From NCBI GenBank assembly GCA_017354895.1, contig CP071493.1:6138001-6202000 (forward strand): a stretch of 64,000 bases of DNA, written 5' to 3'. Under the pieces are notes generated by a model. It made no database searches and was not told the DNA's origin. It was given only the letters and a program-made list of their open reading frames with translations. Position numbers and translations under genes: made by a program. Positions 11,241 to 22,428 of this stretch are shown piece by piece; the stretch's first letter is position 1; each line of letters starts with the position of its first letter. Source of the stretch: Podospora comata. Taxonomy: Eukaryota; Ascomycota; Sordariomycetes; Sordariales; Podosporaceae.

Positions 11241-11651
11241 AGGGTGTATGATGTTGTCAATCTGTATGATGTTGATGGAGATGGGGGAATTTCATAGATT
11301 TATATGTAGAAAGAATGGATATATAACTTTGGTTTGTTGAAATGGTTGTGAAAGGTGAAAAGAGGGGAAGGGTGATAATGTGATAATGTGCAAATGTGGG
11401 ACTCTGTCAAAGGGATGAGCCCAGGAGTGGACAGGGAAGGGGCTCGGGCAGAAATGGAAGGAGCGATGACATAAGTAGGGAAGGAGCAGGGAGCAGATGG
11501 GCACAAAAGGAAGGCACGGTATGGCAGATGGGGAAGGAGCAGAAAGGAAAGCATCAAAGAGGAAAGAGGAAGTTAACCTAGAAGCAAGACGGGAAGGAGC
11601 GAGGGCATTGTATCAAAAACCAGGTGACAAGACAGTAGGTATGAACCACCC
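11241..11651. other. Convergent 3' spacer with purine-rich repeat
   Basis: The fusion gene and the monooxygenase gene end toward each other here. The plus strand is strongly purine-rich, and the motif GGAAGGAGC recurs at about 11455, 11481, 11532 and 11592, with a variant near 11434. No gene is supported. Confidence 0.5.
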
Positions 11652-13730
11652 CTAATAGCTCCAAGGCCTCCTCCCCAACCTCTCGTTCTCCTCCGGCCTC
11701 CCCTCTTTGGGGATCTCAGCCTCATCCTCATTCAAATACCAACTCGGATCACCCCCTCTCTTCCCCTCCTCCGTTACAGTCTGGGTCACACTCCACCCAT
11801 TCCCCAACCACCCCAGTCTATTATTCCCATCTTCCAACCCCTCATAGTTGTAGTCCTCCCACCTCGGACTCCTGAGCGTCTCCAAAGCATGGAGCGTGCT
11901 CCCCGGCCAGAGACCGACGATCCTATCCCCCCTTTTGTACCAGGAATGGCACTTGTCCATGTAGACCGTGTTCTTGAAGTAAGCCTGGGTGTAGGACTCG
12001 AAATCGGCGACGCGTTCGGGTTTGGGCTCGATGGAAGCGTAGTCTTCTTTTTGGAGCTTGCGGATGTAAGAGGTTAGGTAGTCGACTAGGGCTTCGAGGA
12101 TTTTGGTGAGGGAGCCGAAGCCGATGGCGGAGTTGGGGCCGAAGAGGAAGAAGAGGTTGGGGAAGTTGTGGGTTGTGATTGAGAGGTAGGTTTCGGGGTG
12201 GTGGAACCAGTGTTGGGATAGGGGGAGGGAGTTGCGCCCTAAGAGGGGGAAGGGGGGTGCGGTGCCGACGTTGAAGCCGGTGGCGCAGATTATGGCGTCG
12301 AATTCATGGTGGGAAGAGGGAGAGGTGACGATGCCAGTGGGGGTGATGGATGTTATGGGGGAGGGGATCACGGTTACGTTTGGCTCGAGGAGGGAATCCA
12401 GAAATCCGGGGCCGGGGGTTACGCGACGGCAGCCGGGGGCGAAGGTGGGGATTATGAGCCGGAGTAAATCGGGGCGGGAGGAGAGTTTGGCTGTCATGGA
12501 CGAGTGGAAGAAGGCTTGGGAAGAGATCTGGTCCGGGTGGGAGAGGAGGGTAGTTGACTGGATTGTGTTGCCTAGGTCTTCAAAGACTTTGCGGAATTTG
12601 AGGAAGAGTTGAGGGTCGGAGCGGAGGGTGGATTTTTGCTCTTCAGAGACTGGAAACATATCAGAGCTGGCCCAAAAGGGGGGAGGGATCGATGGATATA
12701 CATTTTGTGGCCTTGGGGTCGAAGCCGAGTTCTGCCATGCCTTGGTCACCGAATTCCGGAGAAATCCACGTTGGCGAGCGCATGAAGCATTTCAGCTGGG
12801 TGCCCGGGATCTTTTGGAGCTGGGGGATGATTTGAATCGCGGAGGAGCCGTTGCCTATGACTCCGATGCGTTTGTTGCTAAAGTCATAGCTCGTGTCCCA
12901 GGCCCCAGAATGCATTATTTTGCCGGTGAAGGTGTTCAGGCCGGGGATGGAGGGCCAGGAGGGTTCGCTGAGCTGGCCGCGGGCTGTGACGAGGATGTTG
13001 GCGCTGTCGGTGAAGGTCTCGCCGGTTGTTATATTGTGGACTTTGACGTTCCTTTGCCAAACGTTAGTAAGGTGATCGAACCGGAAGGGGAGGGCATTTT
13101 GTCAATCTGCTGATGCGGCGAAAGGGCAATGTGTTAACGTGCTAATGTGGAAAAGGGGGCAAAAACACAAACCATTTTTTGGCCACGTTATCCCATTCAC
13201 CACCTTCCACTCGATGACTGAGTTTGATGAATCTCATTGCCCCAAAGCGGGTAGCTACATCTTCAAGATACTCCCGTATCTCGCTACCAGGGGCATAAAG
13301 CGCGCTCCAGTTGGGGTTTGGGGCGAAGGTGTACTGATAGGAGTATGCTGTCTCTTGTTGGCTGCCATTCTTGGTGGTACGAGAGCAACTGACTTACAAG
13401 GAACATCACAGGCCACCCCGGGATATCTATTCGCATGCCTGGACTTGTTGGACAACAGAACTTGAGATCAGGTATATGGAGGACTTACCACACTCCCCCA
13501 ACACCATCCGCCTTCTCATACACCACCAATTCCACATTTCTCAGTCGCTCGGGGATCCTAATCGCAGCCAGTATCCCGGAGAATCCAGCGCCAACAACGA
13601 TAACTCGAAGCGGACGGAGATTTTCAACAGGTGTGTCCTTCAAAACGAAAGGCCTAGGCTCATGACCATTGACGCCATTGCCATTGACGACATGTCCATT
13701 CAACCCGTTAGGCTCCGCAGAGAGTGTCAT
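11652..13730 (-). CDS. Baeyer-Villiger-type FAD monooxygenase
   Basis: Five exons read on the minus strand: 13730-13489, 13438-13398, 13347-13173, 13051-12702 and 12649-11652, giving 601 aa in phase. Residues 47-52 are the FAD-binding GxGxxG (VVGAGFSG). GGVW then YPGVACD follow, as in Baeyer-Villiger monooxygenases. The fingerprint FxGxxxHxxxW is present as FTGKIMHSGAWD (about residues 194-205). A second nucleotide-binding motif, VIGNGSSA (about 217-224), would hold NADPH. Such enzymes insert oxygen next to a carbonyl or hydroxylate small molecules; the substrate cannot be read from sequence. The last exon junction (12701-12650, 52 nt) was chosen because it restores KATKF followed by SEEQK. 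No secondary-metabolite genes lie nearby, so a stand-alone detoxifying or catabolic role is as likely as biosynthesis. Confidence 0.85.
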
Positions 13731-14470
13731 TGTATGATATAGAAGGTTTCAAAACAAACTAAGATACCTTGAGTAGAGATCATCGACAAAAGCAACAATA
13801 CAATCAACAACGCACAAGACACCATCTATATAAACTAGACTTCCATCCTTTGAGTGGGTGTCTTCATATATCCCTACATATATCCACCACCAACACCCAA
13901 CACGCAGAAGCATATCCGACAGTTAGGTTCGGTACACAGGTTACACAACCGGTGACCCTCACATAAAACGATCAAACTATTGATGCGTCCCCATAACCAA
14001 CATGGTGTGGCAACCAATGGAACTTGTGGGTGGTCCTATATGCTTGGGATACCAACAGCCCAAAATGCTTCCTCATCACTGTGCCGAACAGTGCGTGACA
14101 GGTGATATTTTACCACCACCTTCATAGTCGTGCGGAGTAATGAGGAGGTGAGGGGCCCTCGATCCATCAAAACTCGGCAGTCAATATCGTGCCGGCAACA
14201 GACAGCCGGGAATAAGCAAGCTTGCCAGATGTAGTTGGAGACAAGGCTGGTACAAATCTTCTTCAATTCCTCTCTAGCTATGTACTTTTGCTTTTTCTTG
14301 CTCTATAATCCAACATCGTCACGACTCGAGGTCGTTGACGGGTAACTTCAGGCTCTCCTGAACAGAACAAAAAAACAAAAGGGTATCGATGCCTGCTAAG
14401 AACAAATTGCAAAGAAAAGAAATGGCGGGTGTAACGTATCAGTCAGAGCAGCGTAAGGCACGCATCGTCA
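13731..14470. promoter_or_regulatory. Promoter region of the monooxygenase gene
   Basis: This 740-bp stretch separates the monooxygenase start from the 3' end of the CCCH gene, both on the minus strand. It is moderately AT-rich in places. I see no supported coding frame and no strong repeat. Confidence 0.4.
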
Positions 14471-16006
14471 TCATAGTTCGATGAAGTCCTTTTGCTCAGT
14501 GAAATCGAGACCACCAGTCTCATCCTCGCCAATGAACTCGTCAACCTCGTCCGAGTCCACATCATAGTCGTCGATAGACTCCCCATCGTCGTCGCTTGAA
14601 ACATCCTCCATCTCTACGTCTTCGCTCTTGGAGCTCGACGCTTTGCGAAGGACGCTTGCCCTCTCTCGGTGGGGGAGCTTACAACCCCGTATCTTACACG
14701 TGCCTGTGTTGCTAAAATCGGGGCACTCAAACACATGCCGCTCGGGGCATTCTGCACCTCCTTCGCAGTAGCCGTAGAAGCCAAAGGAGCGACATACGGG
14801 GGCAGCTGTAGACACTTTCACGTGAGCATACTTGCAATCAGACTTGGTGCAGCTATCTCGAGCATAGTGCAAACAGGCTGGGGTGCGCTCGGGGGTGGGG
14901 TCATGGGAGAGATCGCAGTCATCGCCGTTGGGGCAGCCGCCCAGCAAAAAGTCTTTGCAGATGGCAACCTTGTGGGGGTCGTGGGTATACCGGCACTGGG
15001 GGCCTTTCGCGCAGGAGCCTACAAGCATGTTAGATCGTTTCGCTGGGCTTACCGAACACCAATCAGGGTGACTTGGTCCACGGCGTCGGTCGAAGAATAT
15101 AGAGTTACCCATCATCGAAAACTGTTTGCAAGGCACATTGACTTTCTTCACGGTGCCAGATTGCCTGGATATGCTGTAAGTCAGCGGTCACACTTGACGG
15201 CTCGGGAAGACATACCGCTGGGCCTTGACAACGCCATGCCGATACAGGTTGCCGTTCTTGCTTCTGTAAAACTTGACACCGCCAACCACGGCCATCCTGG
15301 GGGTTGCCTTTGCCGAGTTTCCATCGCCTGCGCTAGGATAAGTGACTTCTCCGTCTCCAGTTGAACGCGAGCTTGACGCACCGGGAACCTTGACAAGCTT
15401 GCTGCCTTGTTTCGTCACGGTGAATTGGATGCCGTCAACGGTGATAACATATTTGCCGGCGGTTTTCTGATGGTTAGCTGTCTCATAGCCTCCATTGTTT
15501 GCCAATCGGTTGAGATGACTGATCAACTTGGCGCGCTCTTGTCTGTTTTTCGCGGCGAGTTGCTGTTGCCGAGTTTGTTCCATTGCCTGGCGACGCGACG
15601 GTGCTTCCTGATGGTAGACCGAGGAGTTGATGATCTGAAGATGGCGGTCATTCTTGTGGACCCAAGAACCGGTAGAGGTATCTGATGAAGCTCCGAGATC
15701 GTCGACAGATCTGCTTGACGGAGAGGCGCCATTCAAAACCAGAGTCCTGTTACGATGGACAGGCCTCGGGGCACCATGGTAACCACGGTACGGATGTCCA
15801 CGGTGGGACCCTCGGTAGTACCCTGTATCTTTGGGAACATCAATATCGGTGCGGCGGGCACTCTTCGAGTCGATGGACATACGGTGCTGGGCTCGGAAGG
15901 GCGGGGGAGGGATGAGGCCGGCCTGCTGATTCTTGTGTCGATTAACGCGACTGGCCAGGCGAGCGATCCTCTCCATGACCTCGCGGTCCTCGGCGGAGGT
16001 TGACAT
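14471..16006 (-). CDS. Five-finger CCCH zinc-finger protein (ZC3H3-like)
   Basis: Three exons on the minus strand (16006-15216, 15173-15109, 15018-14471) give 467 aa. The ATG at 16006 is preferred; an in-frame ATG at 16072 would add 22 residues of no recognisable character. The N-terminal half is basic and Gln/Arg-rich, with a coiled segment around AMEQTRQQQLAAKNRQERAK. The second intron (15108-15019) was placed so that CKQFSMMG joins SCAKGPQC, completing the first finger. Five CCCH fingers follow: C-x8-C-x5-C-x3-H types such as CKDFLLGGCPNGDDCDLSH and CLHYARDSCTKSDCKYAH. The C-terminus is a long acidic Ser/Asp/Glu tail. Fingers of this arrangement bind RNA; human ZC3H3 acts in mRNA export and polyadenylation. 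A similar role here is inference. Confidence 0.87.
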
Positions 16007-16651
16007 GTTGTCGGTGGTATCACGTGTAGCGTATATTTCAAGGCTGTGATAATCCGTAGCCACTACCAGCAAGAGTCGAAAGTTGTACGCAAAAGTAAAG
16101 TTGCGGTGATGGTCGAGAATGCGAATTCAAGTGGGATGAAGAGGGAAAGAAATCGGTGCACAGGGCAAGCGGGGAATTGTGGCCCAGCCAAATGGCGCTA
16201 AGAGCGACCAATGGGTTCTCGGGGTTTAGTGGCAACTGCCGCTGCCCTTGCGTCATCAACCGAGCGCGAGACTGATAAGAGCACGAAATATGATGATAAG
16301 CCCTGGAAGTTTCAAAGAGTAGCCGTAGTAAACTTTGCTGCGTGGGAGCTTTACTGCGGTGTGAAAAAGGCTGTTGTTTGGAGAGTCGAGCATAACAAGG
16401 CTTGGAGCAACCCGATCCGTTGATTTCGGATCCGCATTTGTCCAGGGATTCCCAGCAGACAAAAGCCGCTAGAACCGCCCCACTTTCATCGCTACCGCTA
16501 CCACTACAGCAGCGCGTGCTTACCTCAGTGGCTGGCCAGGCAGGTCCTTGAATTCAAGCATCTTCTTGTCTCGACATTCGAGACCATCAATTCTTGCGAC
16601 ATCTCACCGCAGGCAGCAAACACGATTATTCCAACTGCATCATAAGAAGCC
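16007..16651. promoter_or_regulatory. Bidirectional promoter, CCCH gene / TFIIF-beta
   Basis: Two genes diverge from this 645-bp region. A CCAAT box lies at 16208-16212. No TATA box stands out, as is common for housekeeping genes. No coding frame inside is supported. Confidence 0.5.
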
Positions 16652-17896
16652 ATGGCTGGATTTATCAAGACCGAGGAGCAGAAGCCAGTCAAGGCTGAAC
16701 CCGACGCGGCCAACGGCTCGCCGTTCATGGAGGACCTGCTTGACGAGTCGGCCGATCTCGAGTTCTACGACAAGTTTAAAGACTCTGCCGACACGTACGA
16801 TAGGATGTATCTGGCGCGTCTCCCCAGTTATCTATGGGAAGCTTGGTCGAAATTGGATGACGATGACGAGATCGAAATTGGCAAGATTCGACAGTTCCAG
16901 GACAAGGACGGCAAAATGGTTGGTGTCCCTCTACTGCGCTGTCTCTCGCACTTTTACTGACATCTTGTGGTAACAGCAACTCCAGATGCTCCTTCACTCT
17001 AACATTCAGCCACATCAAGAACTTCCCAAGGAGTACAATCTCGATGTCCACAACCCCGACGTTCACAACACCTTCGTCTTCACCGAGCAGGATCTAGGCA
17101 GCTACGCGGCCAAGAACAAGGAGAGGGCAAAGGCGTTGGCTGCCGGTATCCCGGCTCATCTTTTGCGTCAGCAACAGCAAAAGCAGTCAGGAGAGTCGTC
17201 GGACCGAGGGAGAAGAAGCGGCCCATATACGCGGAAGGCGATTCCAAGTGAGCAGGCCCGCTCTTTCCTTGTAGGTTTTTGTTTGCTAACCTTTGTTTGC
17301 AGAGAAAACCAGAATTGCTGGCAGAATCAAGCACGAAGTACTTTGCACGCCCGCCGCCAACCCCGAGACCGAAAGATTTCTGTTCTCTCGCACGAAGAAG
17401 ACGCAAGAAACAAAGAAGGAAGTCAAGGTGTACGAGGCTGGTACCAACCCTCGAGGCTTGTCTGGAGACAAGGAGTGGGCTGGATATCTCGTATGTTTTC
17501 TTCGATGGCGCCCTTTAACTTGCCGCATCGCTAACAACCTCACAGAAAGTTACCGAGAAACCCACCAAGGCCAAGAAGATGGAGAACAAGACCGCGCGCT
17601 GGCCCGAGAACCAGCTCCTCGATGCCATCGCCGAATGCTTCGGCCGCCACAGATTCTGGTCTATCAAGGCTATCCGCGCCGTCATCCCACAGCCAGAGGT
17701 TTATTTGCGGGAGACCCTCGAGAAGATTGCTGTGCTTCATCGTTCTGGGTCTTTTGCCAACCACTGGGAGTTAAAGGCAGAGTACAAGAGCATGCTGAAG
17801 ACGGCGCAGCCGGAGGATGATGCGGCAGCTCCACCACCCGATAACAACATTAGCGACGAAGAGGACGAGGACATCAAGATGGAGGATGTGATTTAG
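16652..17896 (+). CDS. TFG2: Transcription initiation factor IIF subunit beta
   Basis: Four exons (16652-16918, 16977-17247, 17303-17490, 17546-17896) give 358 aa in phase. The N-terminal half carries the dimerisation region of the RAP30/Tfg2 family: LEFYDKFKDSADTYDRMYLARLPSYLW, then QLQMLLHSNI and a region around FTEQDLGSYAAKNKERAK. The C-terminal half contains the winged-helix DNA-binding domain (about residues 250-320: ARWPENQLLDAIAECFGRHR, then IKAIRAVIPQPEVYLRETLE and LHRSGSFANHWELK). A short acidic tail ends the protein. TFIIF binds RNA polymerase II and brings it into the pre-initiation complex in the nucleus. The gene diverges from the CCCH gene across a 645-bp spacer. Confidence 0.93.
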
Positions 17897-18520
17897 GAAA
17901 GACATCAACGGTCAATACGACACGGAGGATTTGTATAAACAGCCCTGGGAGATGGGAACTGGAGAAAGAGTTTTCGATCTTCAACGGCAGCAAAATCTCG
18001 CCGTCGCTGCCGCCTCAAGGACGCAAGGCGCCGTCCTTAGGCACGCAAGTATGGGTAGAGAAGAATGAAAACGAGTGATACCCCTGAGGTGAGGAGAAGG
18101 AGTGGGTCTGCTTTTTGTCTGCTTTGTACATTAATGCTGGAAGGGCGGGGGAGGGTGACACTTGGGCGTTTGTTGGGTTTGGCAGCGAACAGCTACTTGC
18201 CTTTGAACAAGGCAGACACACAGAATAGAGATATCTGGCATGGATAACACCAAGCGTGTGTTATGAAAAGTAACCATGTAGTCCAAGTGGGGTCAAAGGT
18301 TTTTTGAGTGTGTCTATAAATTGATCAACCCGTTTCCCGCTTTACATGCAGGCCAAGTTTGATTCTGCCGTCATCTCGCATTTGCTGCACATACAACGTC
18401 TCACTACTGACTGACTACCTAAAACACTTTGTTTTTTTGTTTCGTTCTGAATCTTTTTCTCTTCACAATACCCAAGAAACTTTCACCGCAACCATATACC
18501 CCGCATTTTGTCTGGAGAAT
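17897..18520. other. Spacer between TFIIF-beta and HAD phosphatase genes
   Basis: This 624-bp tandem spacer holds the TFIIF-beta 3' end and the promoter of the HAD gene. A pyrimidine-rich leader with CTTCACAATACC-like sequence precedes the HAD start. No gene is seen. Confidence 0.4.
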
Positions 18521-19420
18521 ATGGCAGGCATAATCATCCTCGACTTTGACGGCACCATCACGACTGCTGACACGATCAACACCCTGGCTTCATTGCCGAC
18601 ATCTCACCACCCGGGGGAAGTGACGGAGGGGCATGAGAAGCTGTGGGAGGAGATTGTGGAGGGGTATGTGGCTGATCATGCGGAGCACACCAAGAATTAT
18701 GTGCCCGAGGCCAAAGGGAGGACCACGCTGGGGCAGGAGTTGGAGTATCTTGAGAGTTTGAGGGGGCCGGAGGGGGTGTCGATTGGGAGGGTTAGTCGGG
18801 GATCACTTTTTGCAAACCTTAGAGAGGAGGACTTTCGGGTGTTTGGGCAGAGGATCGTGGAGAATGGGCGGGGAGGGGAGGGAGAAGAGGAGAGGGTGGT
18901 TTTGAGGAGGGGGTTCAAGGAGTTTGTGGGACGGTGTCGAGAGAATGGCTGGGAGATTGGGGTTGTGAGTGTGAATTGGAGTCGGGATTTTATCATGGGG
19001 GTTATAAGTGAGCAGTGCGGCGGGTTGGATGGGGTTAAGGTGGTGGCAAATGGGATTAGATACCCAGAGGGGACGATTGAAGGGCCGAAGGAGCTGGGGA
19101 GGGAGGTGATGATGACGGCGGGGGATAAATTGAGGGGGATGGAGTTGTTGTCAAAGGAAGGAGGGGAGAGGAAACGGGTGGTGTATTTTGGGGATTCGAC
19201 CACGGATTTGGCTTGTTTGGTGGAGGCGGATTTGGGGGTTGTGGTTGCTGATGAGGAGGAGGGGAAGTTGTTGGTTACGTTGAGGAGGATTGGGTATGGG
19301 GTGCCGCATGTGGGGGAGGAGTATAGGAGAGAAAAAGATGGGAAGAAACAGGGGATGGTGTGGGCGAGGGATTTCGAGGAGCTCATGAGTAGTGGTGTGG
19401 TTGAGGGGCTGCGGAGGTGA
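18521..19420 (+). CDS. HAD-superfamily phosphatase
   Basis: A single exon from ATG at 18521 encodes 299 aa. The frame is open further upstream, but this ATG sits directly before the conserved core. Motif I is ILDFDGTIT (nucleophile Asp and acid/base Asp), motif II is the VVSVNWSRDF region, and motif IV is YFGDSTTDLACL. Together these define a magnesium-dependent haloacid-dehalogenase-type phosphohydrolase, close to the phosphoserine phosphatase/Cto1-like fungal group. The substrate is unknown. From about codon 30 onward the coding strand is extremely G-rich and C-poor. This also produces a long antisense open frame that I regard as a shadow. Confidence 0.83.
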   Translation: MAGIIILDFDGTITTADTINTLASLPTSHHPGEVTEGHEKLWEEIVEGYVADHAEHTKNYVPEAKGRTTLGQELEYLESLRGPEGVSIGRVSRGSLFANLREEDFRVFGQRIVENGRGGEGEEERVVLRRGFKEFVGRCRENGWEIGVVSVNWSRDFIMGVISEQCGGLDGVKVVANGIRYPEGTIEGPKELGREVMMTAGDKLRGMELLSKEGGERKRVVYFGDSTTDLACLVEADLGVVVADEEEGKLLVTLRRIGYGVPHVGEEYRREKDGKKQGMVWARDFEELMSSGVVEGLRR

Positions 19421-19942
19421 GGTGGTGATGTTGAAGGTGAAGGTGTCAATAGATAAAATATTCGGCCGTGATGAAAATGCGGGAACCGAAGGTTGAAAAT
19501 ATGTCAATGTCTCACACCACAGTTGGTGTTGAAGGCAACTGGAATGTGAGCCATCCAACTCCCATAATATCTCCCTGCTGCTTCCATGACAAGAAAAACC
19601 CTTTCAATGCCTCCACAAAAAGTCCCACAACAACCAAAGAATCTCACCTCGCCATCTCCTTACGGGCTTAATTGTGGGCGTTTGCTCGCTCCTAGCGCCG
19701 ATAACCGACAAAGGGACCCTATCACTTGTCACATCGTCCAACAGTCAGAACAGGCGAACAACAAGAGCTTCAATGCCTCCCTTGGATTGGCACATCATCC
19801 ATCCAGAATATTCCACCAAAAGCCACATGTTGATACCTCATACTGCTGCACCTTAATACCTGTCCACGACGCCAGCGCAGAAACAACCTTCAACCAGCCC
19901 ACCGCCTCAACCAAACTCCCATATCTGGGGCAAATCCAAAGG

Positions 19943-19979
<37 letters not shown>

Positions 19980-20061
19980 TACACACACGCCGTCCGTCAT
20001 CACACCTTCTCACTTTTTTTGGACTTCATGTCACCCCCACACATCACCACAACAAACGATA
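19421..20061. other. Intergenic spacer with CA microsatellite
   Basis: This 640-bp spacer precedes the Cys/His-motif gene. Apart from the CA repeat at 19944-19977, near the probable 5' leader of that gene, I see nothing recognisable. Confidence 0.5.
19944..19977. repeat. (CA)17 microsatellite
   Basis: A pure CA run of about 17 units lies roughly 85 bp before the start of the next gene and is followed by an interrupted CA stretch. Confidence 0.95.
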
Positions 20062-20778
20062 ATGTGCTTCCACAAACGCATCCTCTTCGCCTGCAGCCAC
20101 TACGCCTGGCTCACGACGCCCAAAGCGACGATTCCTTGCGAGGTCGAGAGGAGGTTTCTAAGGGTTGGGATGCCCGAGTCTGATAATGATAACGAGAATG
20201 AGACTATGAGTGAGACTGGAGGTGGTTTTGACAAGCAAAATCTGCTGCCGGAGGAGGGGTGTAACCAAATGTGGTCTCATGGGTTTCACACCGTCAAGGT
20301 TGGGGAGGATTGCAGAAGTTGTGTGTACAAACGAAGGAGGAAGGAGTCGATGATCGGGGAGGTGAAAGAGGTTATCAAGAGCTTGAGGGTGAACTTGGAG
20401 AGGATAACGACGGGTGCGGAGCTGGGGCAGGAAATTGGTGATGAGGAGAACAACAGTTTTGACGAGGAAGATGATTGGGGTTTGACTGTGAGAAGTAAAA
20501 ATTCTGACTCGACGAGGAATTCAGCCGGAACGACGGGGTTGGAGTTGACGTCTTCGCCTGGGGGGTCGAGTGAGACTACAGGTACGGGTGATACTTCACT
20601 GTCACTGGATGGTGAGAGGGATAATGGGTTGGTGAAAGAGCCTCTGCTGGGAAGTGATGACGGTGATGATGATGATGGTGAGAGTGAGCACGAAAGGATG
20701 GAAGAGGTAAGCTTTGTGTTTGACCCCCAGCGGTGCGCCTTGGTGTTTTCTCCTGCTGTCGCTGCTGTTGGGGTGTGA
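20062..20778 (+). CDS. Small fungal protein with N-terminal Cys/His motif
   Basis: A single frame of 238 aa starts at ATG 20062. The N-terminus reads MCFHKRILFACSHYAW, and a further HGFHTVKVGEDCRSCVYKRR follows. These Cys/His pairs could form a small metal-binding fold. The rest is low-complexity: acidic clusters and Ser/Thr/Gly stretches, with SDDGDDDDGESEHE near the C-terminus. Proteins beginning M-C-x-x-K-R-x-x-F-x-C-x-H are frequent in Sordariomycetes as I recall them, but I know of no function. The coding strand again turns from C-rich to G-rich after about 25 codons. Confidence 0.65.
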   Translation: MCFHKRILFACSHYAWLTTPKATIPCEVERRFLRVGMPESDNDNENETMSETGGGFDKQNLLPEEGCNQMWSHGFHTVKVGEDCRSCVYKRRRKESMIGEVKEVIKSLRVNLERITTGAELGQEIGDEENNSFDEEDDWGLTVRSKNSDSTRNSAGTTGLELTSSPGGSSETTGTGDTSLSLDGERDNGLVKEPLLGSDDGDDDDGESEHERMEEVSFVFDPQRCALVFSPAVAAVGV

Positions 20779-21537
20779 GAGTTGAGAAAGGCTGCGGGGG
20801 TTTTTTTTTTTCGAGAGAACAGGAGGCTAAATGAACGGCAGGCAATCATGAAGAGAAGGGACCAGATGAGAAAGAGTGAGCTATTTGTTGACGGGATGGA
20901 GATTGCGTCGACAATACCAGGAAATCTGAGGAGAGAGTGGAGAGAGAGGTGGCGCGAGACAGGTAGTTGTGGGTATGAGCATGATTACAATAGGAAGTTG
21001 ATGACAGGGAGGAGGGAGCCGCTTTTGCCCATGTTGGTTTCTATTCGACGACGGCGGCAGACATTGTTGGGAACTGGGTTTGACAGCTCGGTAAGAAGAG
21101 AATAAGGCTTTGGGAGATGGCGCAACATTGATCATGGTGTGCGCGAAGCGGTTTTGCATTGCTGGCGTTCGGTGGAGTGGGTTTTCGTGCTCGAGAAACC
21201 TGGATTCCTATATTTCCTATGGTAACTTTTTGGATTAACGGCGTACAAGGAAAAATTTGGCTCAAGCCCATGGACAGGGGGAGGTTGGCAATATATCGAC
21301 ATTTTCAATGTCTAATGAAATAATCTTTTAAGAAGTGAAGCTATCGCAAAATCCCAAACAGGAAAACATTAAACAATATGGCCCGTGCACATCCCGCCAA
21401 ACCGGCGCTGATCTGCCGCTCCACCTGACAAAGCTCGGCACCCAGCTTAAGCTCCATCAACCCCGAGTCCGCTGCAACCTCCAACCCGCCACCACTGTTA
21501 TAACGCGGGGAAGATCACCAATTCGACCAGACTGACC
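20779..21537. other. Intergenic spacer upstream of lcl3
   Basis: This 759-bp spacer starts with a G/T-rich stretch that includes a T run near 20801. An open frame immediately downstream of the previous stop starts with a non-ATG codon and has no family resemblance. I treat it as 3' UTR plus promoter. Confidence 0.4.
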
Positions 21538-22428
21538 ATGCCATGGAGTCCAGGGTCCTCTTCGGCGCCGTCAGGCGACAAAGACGACATTAAATCAAAA
21601 CTATCCTCGTGGACCAAACCTATACGCGATCACCTCAGTGAAGGCAGCAACTGGATCGCACCTGTCATCGCCGCTGGCGCGACTGTGGGATTTTGGAGCT
21701 TCTACAAGACCTACCTCCGGCGCATCCCCAACAGCGCCCATGTCTCCCCGCGATACTTTCACCGACGGAGCTTGTTTGGCAAGGTAACTAGTGTTGGGGA
21801 TGGTGATGGGTTCCACTTGTATCATACGCCAGGTGGGCGTTTGGCTGGCTGGGGCTGGCTGAGGACGGTGCCGAAGCTGAAGAAGGAATTGAAGGGGCAG
21901 ACGGTACTTACTTCCTTGCAGAACGGGGTCTGAATATTTGGCTCATTCTGTGCGTCACAGATCCCCATCCGCATCGCCGGCGTCGACGCCCCCGAAGGCG
22001 GTCACTTTGGCCGAACCGCTCAGCCCTTTGCTGCCGAAGCACAAAAGTTTCTGGACAGCCACATCCTCAACCGCCGAGTCCGCGCCTATGTTTGGAGACG
22101 CGACCAATATGACAGAATCGTGGCCACCGTTTATGTCCGACGGCCGCCATTCTTTCAACGAAAAGACGTCTCGATGGAGCTGCTCAAGCAGGGATTCGCA
22201 ACTACGTACGAGGCCAAGACGGGCGCTGAGTTTGGCGGGCCGTCCAAGGAGATCGAATACAAAGTTGCCGAGGAGGTGGCAAGACAGAAAGGGAAGGGGA
22301 TGTGGTCCCTTGAGAAGGGAGGCGGGTTTTTCCACCCGAGCAAAAAAGCCCAGGCGATTGAGAGCCCGATGGCATACAAGAGGCGAGTGAAGCTAGCGGA
22401 GGAGCAGCAACGCAAGTTGGATCCGTGA
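21538..22428 (+). CDS. lcl3: Lcl3 endonuclease (SNase-like, mitochondrial type)
   Basis: Two exons (21538-21903 and 21961-22428) give 277 aa, the usual size for fungal Lcl3. A single membrane span lies at about residues 38-55 ([20 protein letters not shown]). It is followed by the staphylococcal-nuclease-like domain: [39 protein letters not shown] and [14 protein letters not shown]. Arg and Glu of RIAGVDAPE and Arg of DQYDR match the catalytic residues of this nuclease family, with calcium bound by Asp residues. Lcl3 proteins are membrane-anchored and are assigned to mitochondria in yeast. The gene is isolated from its neighbours by spacers and shows no unusual features. Confidence 0.92.

Noticed and set aside
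18697-19449. Long antisense open frame over the HAD phosphatase gene
   Set aside because: It is a by-product of the extreme G-richness of the sense codons; the sense strand has clear HAD motifs.
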